This document shows, piece by piece, positions 8,445 to 15,721 of a DNA stretch of 40,612 nucleotides. The position numbers were made by a program, and so were the translations under genes. The notes under the pieces were generated by a model that saw nothing but the letters and a program-made list of their open reading frames with translations, was not told where the DNA came from and ran no database searches. This DNA comes from Candidatus Sulfopaludibacter sp. SbA3 (lineage in GTDB: Bacteria; Acidobacteriota; Vicinamibacteria; Vicinamibacterales; UBA2999). Position 1 is the stretch's first letter; the number at the start of each line of letters is the position of its first letter. The stretch covers positions 1-40,612 of the forward strand of contig CAMCNL010000005.1 of assembly GCA_945876205.1 (NCBI GenBank). Direction: 5' to 3'.

Positions 8445-8687
8445 TCATGAACCCAGGAGCAAGAACTGGCGCAACTCGTCGAGGATCGCGGAAGCCGGAC
8501 GGAGACGACCCGCTTCAGCCGACGCCCAGGATGCAGACAGCGCCTCATGCAGCGCTCGGCGTTGCTCGTCAGCAAGGTCATCACCTTCGTCGTCAGCGAC
8601 GAGGTCGATGACCGTCCCATCGGGCAGCGTCGTGGGCTCATCCAAGACCAGGCGACCTTTCTCAACGCGGGCTCTGAGTGGGCTCAT
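8445..8687 (-). CDS. Antitoxin-like protein without a recognisable toxin
   Basis: An 80-residue protein resembling small antitoxins of type II systems that begin with a strand-turn-strand (RARVEKGRLVLDEPTTLPDG), have an acidic middle (LVADDEGDDL) and end in RPASAILDELR. These usually sit directly before a RelE/ParE-type toxin. The stop here overlaps an ATG (8448-8446), as expected for such an operon, but the frame that follows runs into the family A repeat and has no toxin features, so the toxin gene appears lost. The start is 23 bases from that of the divergent holin copy at 8711. Confidence 0.6.
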   Translation of the reverse strand: MSPLRARVEKGRLVLDEPTTLPDGTVIDLVADDEGDDLADEQRRALHEALSASWASAEAGRLRPASAILDELRQFLLLGS

Positions 8688-8710
8688 GTGGCTACTGTAC
8701 GGCGATCTGA

Positions 8711-9055
8711 GTGGGCGGGCAAGCGCTTCAAAGCAAGGCTGTGTGGGTCACAGCGGCTGTGCTTCCCGGGTTTCACGTCAAGGGGTTCAAGAGCGCCGTC
8801 ATCGTCGCGGCGATCTTCGGCCTGCTGAACTTCTTCCTTGGCTGGTTGCTCTTTCTGGTGTTTGCCGTCGCCACCCTGGGGATCGCGTGGCTACTGGCCT
8901 TCATCACGCGATGGATCATCAACGCGCTTCTTCTGAAGCTCACCGATCGACTGACCGATCACCTCAGGATCGACAGCTTCGGATGGGCGCTCGGAGGCGC
9001 TTTCGTGATTTCGCTCGTCGCCGCCATCGTGCAGTGGGTGCTGCCGGGCGTCTGA
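8711..9055 (+). CDS. Second copy of the holin-4 superfamily membrane protein, altered 5' end
   Basis: This 114-residue frame is identical in protein sequence to residues 13-117 of the gene at 13055-13408. Its first ten residues (GTG start, MGGQALQSKA) are unrelated and replace the first half of membrane helix 1. The shared 324 bases differ at seven positions, all silent. A stop codon lies directly before the GTG, and there is no good ribosome binding site, so expression is uncertain. The absence of any amino-acid change argues against long-standing decay. The family (phage holin 4_2, YvlD-like) consists of four-helix membrane proteins of unknown job in bacteria. Confidence 0.6.
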   Translation: MGGQALQSKAVWVTAAVLPGFHVKGFKSAVIVAAIFGLLNFFLGWLLFLVFAVATLGIAWLLAFITRWIINALLLKLTDRLTDHLRIDSFGWALGGAFVISLVAAIVQWVLPGV

Positions 9056-9061
9056 TCGACG
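8738..9061 (+). repeat. Direct repeat, copy A (holin gene segment)
   Basis: These 324 bases align without gaps to 13091-13414 with seven differences (about 98% identity). The match begins inside the coding region and ends six bases after the stop codon. Together with the hemD fragment at 9133-9300 it forms a duplicated holin-hemD block. Confidence 0.9.
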
Positions 9062-9088
9062 TCGCCTGGGCGTCCGGAATTCCTCGCT

Positions 9089-9111
9089 GTCTCGGTGCCT
9101 CGGTGTGCCGT
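9089..9111. repeat. Family A repeat arm
   Basis: The stretch CTCGGTGCCTCGGTGTGCCG and flanks match the right arm of the 452-532 hairpin. An equivalent copy stands in the same position before the intact hemD (14774-14805), so this arm belonged to the duplicated block. Confidence 0.7.
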
Positions 9112-9132
9112 GGGAGCAGACAGCGGGTCGGC

Positions 9133-9300
9133 TTACGGTCGTCGCGCGCCGATGAGATCGGCGCTGCGCTCGGCGGCTTCTCTCACCAGGGACGGGATAC
9201 CTTCCTGGCGCAGCTCTTCGCTGGTGGTTGGTCCAATCGAGGCGACGACGAGGTATTTCAGGCCGGCTCTCACCTCGGCCACGTTCACGATGGTGGACGT
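9133..9300 (-). pseudogene. 3' fragment of hemD (duplicate)
   Basis: Read on the minus strand this gives the last 50 or so residues of the HemD at 14825-15667 (LVVASIGPTTSEELRQEGI, then VREAAERSADLIG), ending at TAA 9135-9133. It lacks a 33-base in-frame segment present in the intact gene. No start and no N-terminal two-thirds are present: similarity fades near 9300, just after the end of the histidine kinase gene. It cannot be functional as a synthase. Confidence 0.8.
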
Positions 9301-9334
9301 GGTCACCAACCTGCGGTGAACCGTCGGAGACCAG

Positions 9335-10993
9335 CTACCGCCGGGGCGCCATCGCCAGACCCACCGCCGCGAGGAGCCGGCCGTCGTCGAACGGCTTGTC
9401 GATATGCCCGACGAATCCGGCCGCCTGCGTCGCCGAATGATCCGCGCTGCTGGCGAAGCCTGACACGGCGATAACCGGGGGATGCTTCTGGTCCTGCAGG
9501 GCGACTAACTCGCGAAGGAACTCGAATCCGTCCATCCGCGGCATTCGCAGATCGCACAGGATCAGATCGATGCCGCCGTCGGCCACCCGGCCGAGCGCCT
9601 CGATGCCGTCCTTGGCCGTCACCACGTCTGCGCCGAATCGTTCGAGCGTGACGCGCAGCGCCTCAAGCGCGTCGTCCATGTCTTCGACGACGAGAATGCG
9701 GAGACCGTCCATCGCCAGGAGATCGCCCGTCGGCGATCTGAGCGGCGCCTCTGTCTCCACCGTTCCCGCGGCGAGTGGGAAGCGCAGGGTCACCTCCGTG
9801 CCGCGGCCGACCCCGTCGCTGGCCACGCTCACGGTGCCTCGATGCGCCTCGGTGAGCTGCTTGATGAGCGCGAGGCCGATCCCGAGACCCGCGTGCGTGC
9901 GCCGGGTGCCCTGCTCCTGCTGTTGGAACATCCCGAACACGAACGGCAGGAAGTCCGGCCCGATGCCCTCTCCGGTGTCACGCACGCGCAGGACACCCTC
10001 TTCGCCTTCTCTCGTGAGCGCGATCGCGATCGAACCGCCGGCAGGGGTAAATTTGATGGCGTTGAGCAGGACATTTCTGAGGATCTGCTGCAAGCGGTCG
10101 CCGTCCGCGCTGATGCACAGCGGTTCTGACGCATCGATGAACTGCACCGCCACGTCCTTCTTTCGTGCGACATCCGCGACCGCGTCCAACGCCGTTTGCA
10201 CCGGATCGCTCAGGCACAGGATCTTGAGATTGAGGAACAGCTTTCCTCGAGTCGCGCGCGTCAGCTCGAGCAGATCTTCAACCAGGCGACTCTGAAGGAG
10301 CGCGTTCCGCTCGATGACCTCGGCCGCGTGGATGACCTTGGGTTCGGTTTGCCGCTTGAGGATGCTGGTCCACCCGAGAATCGGTGTCAGCGGCGTTCGG
10401 AGTTCGTGCGACAGCACCGCCAGGAATTCCTCCTTGGCCGCGGCGCTCGCGGTCAATTCCAGCGCCATCTCGTCCGATCGCCGCCTGAGGCCATTCTCAC
10501 GCAGCAAGGTGTCGCCGAGCACCTGCAGGAGCTCGCCGTGGAGAACCAGCCGTGGCCGAGGAACCGGTTGCTGCGTCCGCGCGACGGTCCACAAGTCCTG
10601 AAAAGGCGTTCCAGTGTCGCGCGCGAGCCGCGCGATGGCCACCGATTCACAGAACGCGACCAGCGCGTATCCGGCCACGAGCGCACCGACGATCTGTCCG
10701 TCGAGCACCAGCGAGACGCCAACCACCGACAGGCACGACCGGGACGTGACGACGACCGCGGGACGGTGGTCACTGGACTGCGCGAGGCATTGCCGGGCGC
10801 AGTCCGCGAACTCCCCAGGATCGTAGCCGTGCTTCTGGAACACGGTGACGATCGGTGAGGCTGGCATGGGCCCGAAGACGATCTGCTCGTTCGCATCGTA
10901 GAGCGCGACACTCAGATGGACGACGGCGCCGTACTTCTCCAGCGCGGGCGCCCACACCGAGAGGTCGAACAGGGTGTCGGTGGGCTGGCCCAT
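9335..10993 (-). CDS. Hybrid histidine kinase with PocR-like sensor and receiver domain
   Basis: A 552-residue cytoplasmic kinase with no membrane segment. Residues about 10-165 resemble the PocR ligand-sensing domain, with several Cys (65, 69, 87) and the core [20 protein letters not shown]. The dimerisation/phosphoacceptor helix has SHELRTPL with His196. The ATPase has an N-box ([10 protein letters not shown], around 306-315), a DTGEGIG G1 box and a [11 protein letters not shown]2 box. A C-terminal receiver has its phospho-acceptor Asp481 ([13 protein letters not shown]) and Lys533. The start lies six bases after the stop of the KaiC-like gene, so the two are co-transcribed. Output through the terminal receiver is unclear, as no DNA-binding response regulator is encoded nearby. 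Confidence 0.88.
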   Translation of the reverse strand: MGQPTDTLFDLSVWAPALEKYGAVVHLSVALYDANEQIVFGPMPASPIVTVFQKHGYDPGEFADCARQCLAQSSDHRPAVVVTSRSCLSVVGVSLVLDGQIVGALVAGYALVAFCESVAIARLARDTGTPFQDLWTVARTQQPVPRPRLVLHGELLQVLGDTLLRENGLRRRSDEMALELTASAAAKEEFLAVLSHELRTPLTPILGWTSILKRQTEPKVIHAAEVIERNALLQSRLVEDLLELTRATRGKLFLNLKILCLSDPVQTALDAVADVARKKDVAVQFIDASEPLCISADGDRLQQILRNVLLNAIKFTPAGGSIAIALTREGEEGVLRVRDTGEGIGPDFLPFVFGMFQQQEQGTRRTHAGLGIGLALIKQLTEAHRGTVSVASDGVGRGTEVTLRFPLAAGTVETEAPLRSPTGDLLAMDGLRILVVEDMDDALEALRVTLERFGADVVTAKDGIEALGRVADGGIDLILCDLRMPRMDGFEFLRELVALQDQKHPPVIAVSGFASSADHSATQAAGFVGHIDKPFDDGRLLAAVGLAMAPRR

Positions 10994-10999
10994 TCGGCC

Positions 11000-12532
11000 C
11001 TACGTGACCCGGGGATCCGGCGCGCTGGGATCGGGACTCCGCGCGGGATTGCGCGAGATCAGGTTCAGGTAACTGGAGAACGGACGAACCAGCGCGGCCG
11101 GGATCTGGCGCGGCAGGACGCGCATCCCCTCGCCGTTCACGATCTCGCACTCGTGCGTCGCACGCATGTTCGGGTTCGCGCGCATCTTCGCCACCGTCAT
11201 CCCGAGACGGAACGCGTCGCCCATCTCGATCCAGTTCATCAACAGGATGTTGTCGACGAGCGAGCTCATATGGAAGTCGCCCATCATCGATGCCATCCCG
11301 AGCATCTCCGGGTTCTCGTGGTTGTACACCGTGGCGGTCTGGTACTCCTTCATCAGCGCGACCAGCGCGTGAAAGAAGTCGCGAAACGTGCGTCCCGTGG
11401 TGCCCAGGTTCGAGCCATAGGTGGAGAGACTATCGAACAGCACGCGCCGTGGCTTGAAGTCGGCCATGATCTGCTCGATGTCGTGGAAGTGCCGATCGAT
11501 TTCGATCTCCTGCGGCGTGTCGTACTGCACCCGCACGAGGCCGCCGTCGATGAGCTTCTTGAGATCGATGCCGACGCTGTTGGCGTTGCGGATGATTTGC
11601 CGGACCGGCTCGTCCAGCGAGAGCATCAGGCTGCGCTCCCCGAGACGCGCCCCCTCGGCCAGGTAATGCAGCCCCATCACGCTCTTGCCAACGCCCGAGA
11701 TCCCGGCGACGACGGTCGTGCTCCCGAGCAGGTAGCCGCCGTTCACCAATGCGTCGAGGCCGGGCACACCCGTCGTGACGCGCGTCGTCGGATCGAACGC
11801 GGCGGCCTGGTCACGCTCCTTCCGCGGCGCCTGCACGCGCCGGTACACCTCGATGCCGCAGCCATCGACGATCCGGAACGTATGCCGGCCCATTTGAAAA
11901 TCGTGGCCACGCGACTTGGCAATCTCGAGCGACCGCACCGTGGCGCGGGTCATCTCTTCCGTGCGCAGCCGGATGACCGTGTCGGCAATCGATTCTTCGA
12001 CCAGGGCCAGCCGCCGTTGATCGCTGAACGCCGTCGCCTCAACCGCGAGCACTCCGGTGAGATTCTCGCGTTGCAGCCCTTCGGCGAGCAAGTGAAAGGT
12101 GTCCCGGGTCTCGACACCCCCGCCGTTCCCGGTGACGCCGCCCACAGCCGTCACGCCGTCCACGAAGATGCGCCGGGCGCGTATCTGCGCCGCCTCTTCG
12201 AGCAGCAGGCTGTCTGCCTGTTGCAACTCCTGGGCGAATACCTGGCGGGTCGTGAAGATGATCTTGAGCTTGTGCGCTCGCTCCAATGCGGGAAGATCCC
12301 ACCCCAGCTGCGCTGCATCACGGACGATCTTGTCGGGCGACACCTCGAACAACACGATGATGCCGGGCTCGTCGAACTGCATGGCGCCCTGATACACGAA
12401 CTCGACGCCGAGCGTTGTCTTACCCGTGCCGATCGCGCCTTCGAGGAGAATGAGGTTGCCGCGCGGAATGCCGCCTGACAGGATGGCATCCAACCCGACG
12501 ATGCCGGTCTTGACAAGATCACGGTCTGCCAT
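11000..12532 (-). CDS. KaiC/RadA-like double-domain ATPase
   Basis: A 510-residue protein with two RecA-like KaiC domains. CI: Walker A GAIGTGKTT at 32-40, and FEVSPDKIVRD, in which the second of the two catalytic Glu of cyanobacterial KaiC is Val64. CII: Walker A GISGVGKSV at 277-285, DEP at 307-309, and a segment GDFHMSSLVDN in which Ser423-Ser424 fall where KaiC has its phosphorylated Ser-Thr pair. No KaiA or KaiB gene is present. The ATG at 12532 is preferred to the TTG just before it. The start overlaps the end of the upstream winged-helix gene by 14 bases. Proteins of this group outside cyanobacteria are often paired with histidine kinases, as here. A clock role is not implied. Confidence 0.88.
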   Translation of the reverse strand: MADRDLVKTGIVGLDAILSGGIPRGNLILLEGAIGTGKTTLGVEFVYQGAMQFDEPGIIVLFEVSPDKIVRDAAQLGWDLPALERAHKLKIIFTTRQVFAQELQQADSLLLEEAAQIRARRIFVDGVTAVGGVTGNGGGVETRDTFHLLAEGLQRENLTGVLAVEATAFSDQRRLALVEESIADTVIRLRTEEMTRATVRSLEIAKSRGHDFQMGRHTFRIVDGCGIEVYRRVQAPRKERDQAAAFDPTTRVTTGVPGLDALVNGGYLLGSTTVVAGISGVGKSVMGLHYLAEGARLGERSLMLSLDEPVRQIIRNANSVGIDLKKLIDGGLVRVQYDTPQEIEIDRHFHDIEQIMADFKPRRVLFDSLSTYGSNLGTTGRTFRDFFHALVALMKEYQTATVYNHENPEMLGMASMMGDFHMSSLVDNILLMNWIEMGDAFRLGMTVAKMRANPNMRATHECEIVNGEGMRVLPRQIPAALVRPFSSYLNLISRNPARSPDPSAPDPRVT

Positions 12533-12902
12533 CAACGAGTCCTTCCCCGGTGCGTATCTGCCCCGGTGTCAACGCCAGCCTCAGCGCCAGACGTCCTTCG
12601 CATGTCGATGCCAGCTCCACGATCGCCGCGAGCGGTCCGCCGGTCACGGCGTCTATCGACAACACGTACATCCGCGCCGGGCGTGCCGGGCGCGCCTGGT
12701 TCTGCGCACGGGTCAGGAAGGACGCCGTGAGCAGGACATCCAGCGACCGCGTGACCTCCTTGGGCTGGTAGCCCAGGAGCCTGGCGAGTTGTTCACCGGA
12801 CATCAGCGTTCGCGGGTGCCTGGCAAAGAACACCAGCAGATCGAGGTCGCAGGGACACTGGAGCGCCGGAATATGGCTGAGAAGCGTGGGCGCCTTGTCC
12901 AT
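12519..12902 (-). CDS. Winged-helix transcription factor-like protein
   Basis: A 127-residue protein. Residues about 20-70 form a likely winged helix-turn-helix (HPRTLMSGEQLARLLGYQPK, then EVTRSLDVLLTASFLTR), followed by a basic Pro/Ala turn and a C-terminal helical part (AAIVELASTCEGRLALRLAL). It resembles MarR-type folds without a clear family assignment. The ATG at 12902 was chosen because the upstream extension looks non-coding; a start at 13046 would overlap most of the divergent spacer. The end overlaps the KaiC-like start by 14 bases, so it is the first gene of the signalling operon and probably its regulator. The small palindrome ACCGTACGGT at 12921-12930 lies just upstream and could be its operator. 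Confidence 0.65.
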   Translation of the reverse strand: MDKAPTLLSHIPALQCPCDLDLLVFFARHPRTLMSGEQLARLLGYQPKEVTRSLDVLLTASFLTRAQNQARPARPARMYVLSIDAVTGGPLAAIVELASTCEGRLALRLALTPGQIRTGEGLVDGRP

Positions 12903-13054
12903 TCTGACCTGCAAATGAATACCGTACGGTCGGTCGCTATGGATGTGCGCTTTTGAACAGGGAGTCACATCTCTCCGCCATGCCTCTGTCGAAGGCGCCT
13001 GGCGCTGAGTGGGGAGCGGCTCTACCACGTCACCTGTTTGCGCCACAATACGGT

Positions 13055-13408
13055 ATGAACCTGCTCATCGCCTGGCTGATTCTGTCGCTCGCTGTGTGGG
13101 TCACAGCGGCTGTGCTTCCAGGGTTTCACGTCAAGGGTTTCAAGAGCGCCGTCATCGTCGCGGCGATCTTCGGCCTGCTGAACTTCTTCCTTGGCTGGTT
13201 GCTCTTTCTGGTGTTTGCCGTCGCCACCCTTGGGATCGCGTGGCTATTGGCCTTCATCACGCGATGGATCATCAACGCGCTTCTTCTGAAGCTCACCGAT
13301 CGACTGACCGATCACCTCAGGATCGACAGCTTCGGATGGGCGCTCGGAGGCGCTTTCGTGATTTCACTCGTCGCCGCTATCGTGCAGTGGGTACTGCCGG
13401 GCGTCTGA
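13055..13408 (+). CDS. Holin-4 superfamily (YvlD-like) membrane protein, intact copy
   Basis: A 117-residue protein with four membrane helices in the order N-terminus (LLIAWLILSLAVWVTAAVLP), FKSAVIVAAIFGLLNFFLGW, LLFLVFAVATLGIAWLLAFI and a last helix in FGWALGGAFVISLVAAIVQW. This is the phage holin 4_2 family, common as single chromosomal genes and not tied to phage lysis. It diverges from the winged-helix gene across a 150-base spacer. From base 13091 it is repeated almost exactly at 8738-9061. Confidence 0.85.
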   Translation: MNLLIAWLILSLAVWVTAAVLPGFHVKGFKSAVIVAAIFGLLNFFLGWLLFLVFAVATLGIAWLLAFITRWIINALLLKLTDRLTDHLRIDSFGWALGGAFVISLVAAIVQWVLPGV

Positions 13409-13414
13409 TCGACG
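13091..13414 (+). repeat. Direct repeat, copy B (holin gene segment)
   Basis: The partner of 8738-9061: 324 bases, seven differences, no gaps. The sequence after it (GCGGTCGGCTTGCGGTC, 13421-13437) repeats the last bases of the hemD gene found at 14816-14832, marking the seam at which the toxin-antitoxin pair separates holin from hemD. Confidence 0.9.
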
Positions 13415-13447
13415 GACCGGCGGTCGGCTTGCGGTCACTTCGCTTGC

Positions 13448-13939
13448 CTAGGCATTCGCGGCAGTTCGTCGACGCAGCCGCCGACGACGCGGCAGTCGCA
13501 GCATCGATATGCCTCCGCTCTCACCAATGGCGCCGATGATCGGCCCACGGGTGGCCCGGCAGATCCGCTCAATTCTGGGAAGAGCCTTCACGAATACGGC
13601 AGCTTGTTCGGCCCCGGTGAGATCTGCGGCCGTAAGGACGAATGCGCGGACCCTCGCATTCGTGAGGGCGTCGATCTCCAATTGTCTGCGCCGGATGTGG
13701 CGATCCTTGGTCAGAACGACCCACTCCTTCGCACCGACGATCGGCAGCCAATCGACATCTCTGGTGCCAGCTGGGAAGTGGTCACGCGACAGAACGACTT
13801 GTGCCCCGGTCGCTGTCAGCAAATCAACAAGCAGCCGACCGCCGAGGCATTCGTCAACGAAGTAAGTGAGCGGAGGGACTTTACGCCGCTTCGAGCTCGC
13901 ACCTGATCGCTTCCCAGATTTCTTCTTCCGGGCGGTCAT
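13448..13939 (-). CDS. PIN-like toxin (VapC45 / DUF5615-like)
   Basis: A 163-residue protein with a very basic N-terminus (TARKKKSGKRSGASSKRRK) and then a compact PIN-like domain. Acidic residues sit where PIN nucleases have them: YFVDECLG (Asp-Glu), GTRDVDWLP and VLTKDRHIRRR. The order FVDE, DVDW, LTKD is that of the VapC45/DUF5615 group of ribonuclease toxins. It ends with another Arg-rich tail. The ATG at 13939 lies within the end of the antitoxin gene (59-base overlap), typical of co-translated toxin-antitoxin pairs. A start further in is possible. The target RNA is unknown. Confidence 0.75.
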   Translation of the reverse strand: MTARKKKSGKRSGASSKRRKVPPLTYFVDECLGGRLLVDLLTATGAQVVLSRDHFPAGTRDVDWLPIVGAKEWVVLTKDRHIRRRQLEIDALTNARVRAFVLTAADLTGAEQAAVFVKALPRIERICRATRGPIIGAIGESGGISMLRLPRRRRLRRRTAANA

Positions 13940-14591
13940 AGTCGGCTGCAATTGCGGCTGGCGACTCGCCCGCCTTGAAGCGGTCCGCGACATCTGCTGT
14001 CGTGACTCGCGAGCCAACGATCACCGGACGACCAAACGCGACGAGGGGATCGATAGAGATGATTCGCGGGCTGTCCGTTCCTCGACGGGTGAAGGGGAAC
14101 AATCGCACCGCGAGTCCGTGCTCGTCGCGCTCGATGCGGCGAAGATGCGCTTCGAGAATCTCGACCATCGCGCCTTGCCCCTCTTGCGACGCATTGATGA
14201 GGGTGCCGTATTTCTTCACGAACAGTGACTTCCCGTCGGTCTCCATTGCTTCGTCGACCAAGGGATGTTCGCAGCCAAATCGCGTTCGGAGAAACTCGAG
14301 CGCTGCCCGAACTCTCTTCATGTCGACGCGATGCTCGCGACGGATGGCACCGAGCACATGAAGCTCGAGAATGTTCACGAACGAAAGCATCCCTCGCGCG
14401 TCCGCCGGGCGCACCACCGGCCTTGCGCGCTTTGCGCCGGTTGCAGTCGCGTAGTCGCGGCCATACACCCAGGAGCGAATGGTGTTGTGCGGGATGCGAA
14501 GGTAGTGTGCAGCCTCGACAGTGCTGTAGATAGGGATTTCCCGCGGGTTTCGGCCCCCGTAGAGATCCCAACCGCTTTCCTTCTTCGTCAT
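13881..14591 (-). CDS. DUF433-containing antitoxin (VapB45-like)
   Basis: A 236-residue protein. The N-terminal part has a MerR-like helix-turn-helix (YSTVEAAHYLRIPHNTIRSW, residues about 23-42). A helical middle follows, and the C-terminal DUF433 domain includes PLVAFGRPVIVGSRVTTADV and GESPAAIAADYDRPEEEIWE. This domain order is that of VapB45 antitoxins, which bind their own promoter and block the PIN-like toxin made from the overlapping downstream gene. The ATG at 14591 has a strong GAGGAGG about ten bases before it. Confidence 0.8.
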   Translation of the reverse strand: MTKKESGWDLYGGRNPREIPIYSTVEAAHYLRIPHNTIRSWVYGRDYATATGAKRARPVVRPADARGMLSFVNILELHVLGAIRREHRVDMKRVRAALEFLRTRFGCEHPLVDEAMETDGKSLFVKKYGTLINASQEGQGAMVEILEAHLRRIERDEHGLAVRLFPFTRRGTDSPRIISIDPLVAFGRPVIVGSRVTTADVADRFKAGESPAAIAADYDRPEEEIWEAIRCELEAA

Positions 14592-14824
14592 GTTGGGATG
14601 CCTCCTCACCCGGTGAAATGCCGCCTCTGGCATGCATCGTAGCTTATCGATTGGTACGCAACAAACCGTAACCTGTCGAGCTGGACCGAGCGAAAGTCTA
14701 CTACGTTAGACCTCCGGCCATACCTTCGACCCCGATGGGGACATCAACGCATCGAAAAGCAAGACACCCAAAGTCCTCGGTGTCTCGGTGCCTCGGTGTG
14801 CCGTGTGAGCAAAGAGCGGTCGGC
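14592..14824. other. Spacer with toxin-antitoxin promoter region and a family A repeat arm
   Basis: There is no gene. The part next to 14591 must hold the promoter of the toxin-antitoxin operon; it is less GC-rich around 14640-14710. A family A repeat (14774-14805) stands just before the end of hemD, matching the copy at 9089-9111 in the duplicated block. Confidence 0.5.
14774..14805. repeat. Family A repeat arm
   Basis: The stretch contains TCTCGGTGCCTCGGTGTGCC, the same unit as the right arm of the hairpin at 452-532. It lies directly after the hemD stop on the minus strand. Confidence 0.7.
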
Positions 14825-15667
14825 TTACGGTCGCCGCCCGCCGATGAGATCGGCGCTGCGCTCGGCGGCTTCTCTTACCAGGAATCCCATCTTGGGGTGG
14901 GAGGCTTCGAGGTCGATCTGGATACCTTCCTGGCGCAGCTCTTCGCTGGTGGTTGGCCCGATCGAGGCGACGACGAGGTGCTTCAGGCCGGCTCTGACCT
15001 CGGCCTCCTGGTTCATGGTCGCCGCGACTTTCAACAGATGCACGAGCTGCGTGGCGGTCGTAAAAATCGCCACGTCGAGCTCGCGAGCCGCGATCGCGCG
15101 AACGGCGCCGCGGAGCGGTTCGAGATCTTCAGGAAGCGCCCACCGATAGACCGGCACGCGCGTCACCACGGCCCCACGCTCGTCGAGGCCGGCGAGTAAG
15201 TCAGGATTCGCTGCGCCGTATTCCTGCACGGCGATGCGCTTGCCCTCGAGCGCGTCACCGGTGGCGTCGAGCGCGGCGAGGAGCTCCTTCCACGTATTCG
15301 GCTCCGGCGCAGCCACCCACACCGGCACCTGCCACTCGCGCAGCACCGACAGCGGCTTTGGGCCGCGCACGACGATCTTCGTCCGCCGCAGCGCGGCAAT
15401 GAACGCGTCGCTCGGATGCTTCGTCTGCACGACCTCGAGCAGCGCGCGCGTACCCACACCGGTCAGCAGGATGACGATGTCGAAGGAGCCGGCGAGGAGC
15501 GCATCGGCAAAGGTGAGCGCTTCCGGATTGGATTCGATCGGGACCTCGCGCATCGCCGGCGCCACGGTAGCCGCGCCGCCGTAGGTTTCGATCAGCGAGG
15601 CGATCTCTTTGGCCCGCCGACTCTCCAGGGCAAGGACACGGAGGCCGTTGAAATTAGGCGTGGGCAT
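14825..15667 (-). CDS. hemD: Uroporphyrinogen-III synthase
   Basis: A 280-residue cytoplasmic enzyme that closes and inverts ring D of hydroxymethylbilane to give uroporphyrinogen III, the branch point to haem, sirohaem and cobalamin. The sequence has the two-lobed, poorly conserved HemD pattern: a start with LRVLALESRRAKEIASLIETYGG, ILLTGVGTRALLEV in lobe one, a RIAVQEYG hinge, TRVPVYRW, the VAIFTTATQLVHLL segment and the well-conserved VASIGPTTSEELRQEG. No other haem genes are adjacent. Its 3' end is duplicated as a fragment at 9133-9300. A hairpin (15680-15701) separates it from the upstream molybdenum hydroxylase gene. Confidence 0.88.
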   Translation of the reverse strand: MPTPNFNGLRVLALESRRAKEIASLIETYGGAATVAPAMREVPIESNPEALTFADALLAGSFDIVILLTGVGTRALLEVVQTKHPSDAFIAALRRTKIVVRGPKPLSVLREWQVPVWVAAPEPNTWKELLAALDATGDALEGKRIAVQEYGAANPDLLAGLDERGAVVTRVPVYRWALPEDLEPLRGAVRAIAARELDVAIFTTATQLVHLLKVAATMNQEAEVRAGLKHLVVASIGPTTSEELRQEGIQIDLEASHPKMGFLVREAAERSADLIGGRRP

Positions 15668-15679
15668 TGGGAAAAATGA

Positions 15680-15701
15680 GGCGGGTCCAAAAGGACCCGC
15701 C
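15680..15701. terminator. Perfect hairpin between iorB-like gene and hemD
   Basis: The arms GGCGGGTCC and GGACCCGCC pair over nine bases around an AAAA loop. It lies 3' of the molybdenum hydroxylase gene on the minus strand, as a terminator would, but there is no U-run, so it may instead be a REP-like element. A related hairpin stands at 18732-18757. Confidence 0.55.
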
Positions 15702-15721
15702 CTACGTGCGAGAAGGTGTAA

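Noticed and set aside
8233-8448. Toxin gene after the orphan antitoxin
   Set aside because: The frame starts with a suitable ATGA overlap but reads polar, low-complexity sequence and then a family A repeat, with no RelE/ParE or PIN features.
11000-12532. Circadian clock KaiC
   Set aside because: There are no kaiA or kaiB genes, and one CI catalytic Glu is replaced; a general KaiC-family signalling ATPase is the safer call.
13055-13408. Prophage lysis gene
   Set aside because: The holin-4 superfamily name suggests phage, but no phage structural, lysis or integrase genes occur nearby, and such genes are common as chromosomal singletons.
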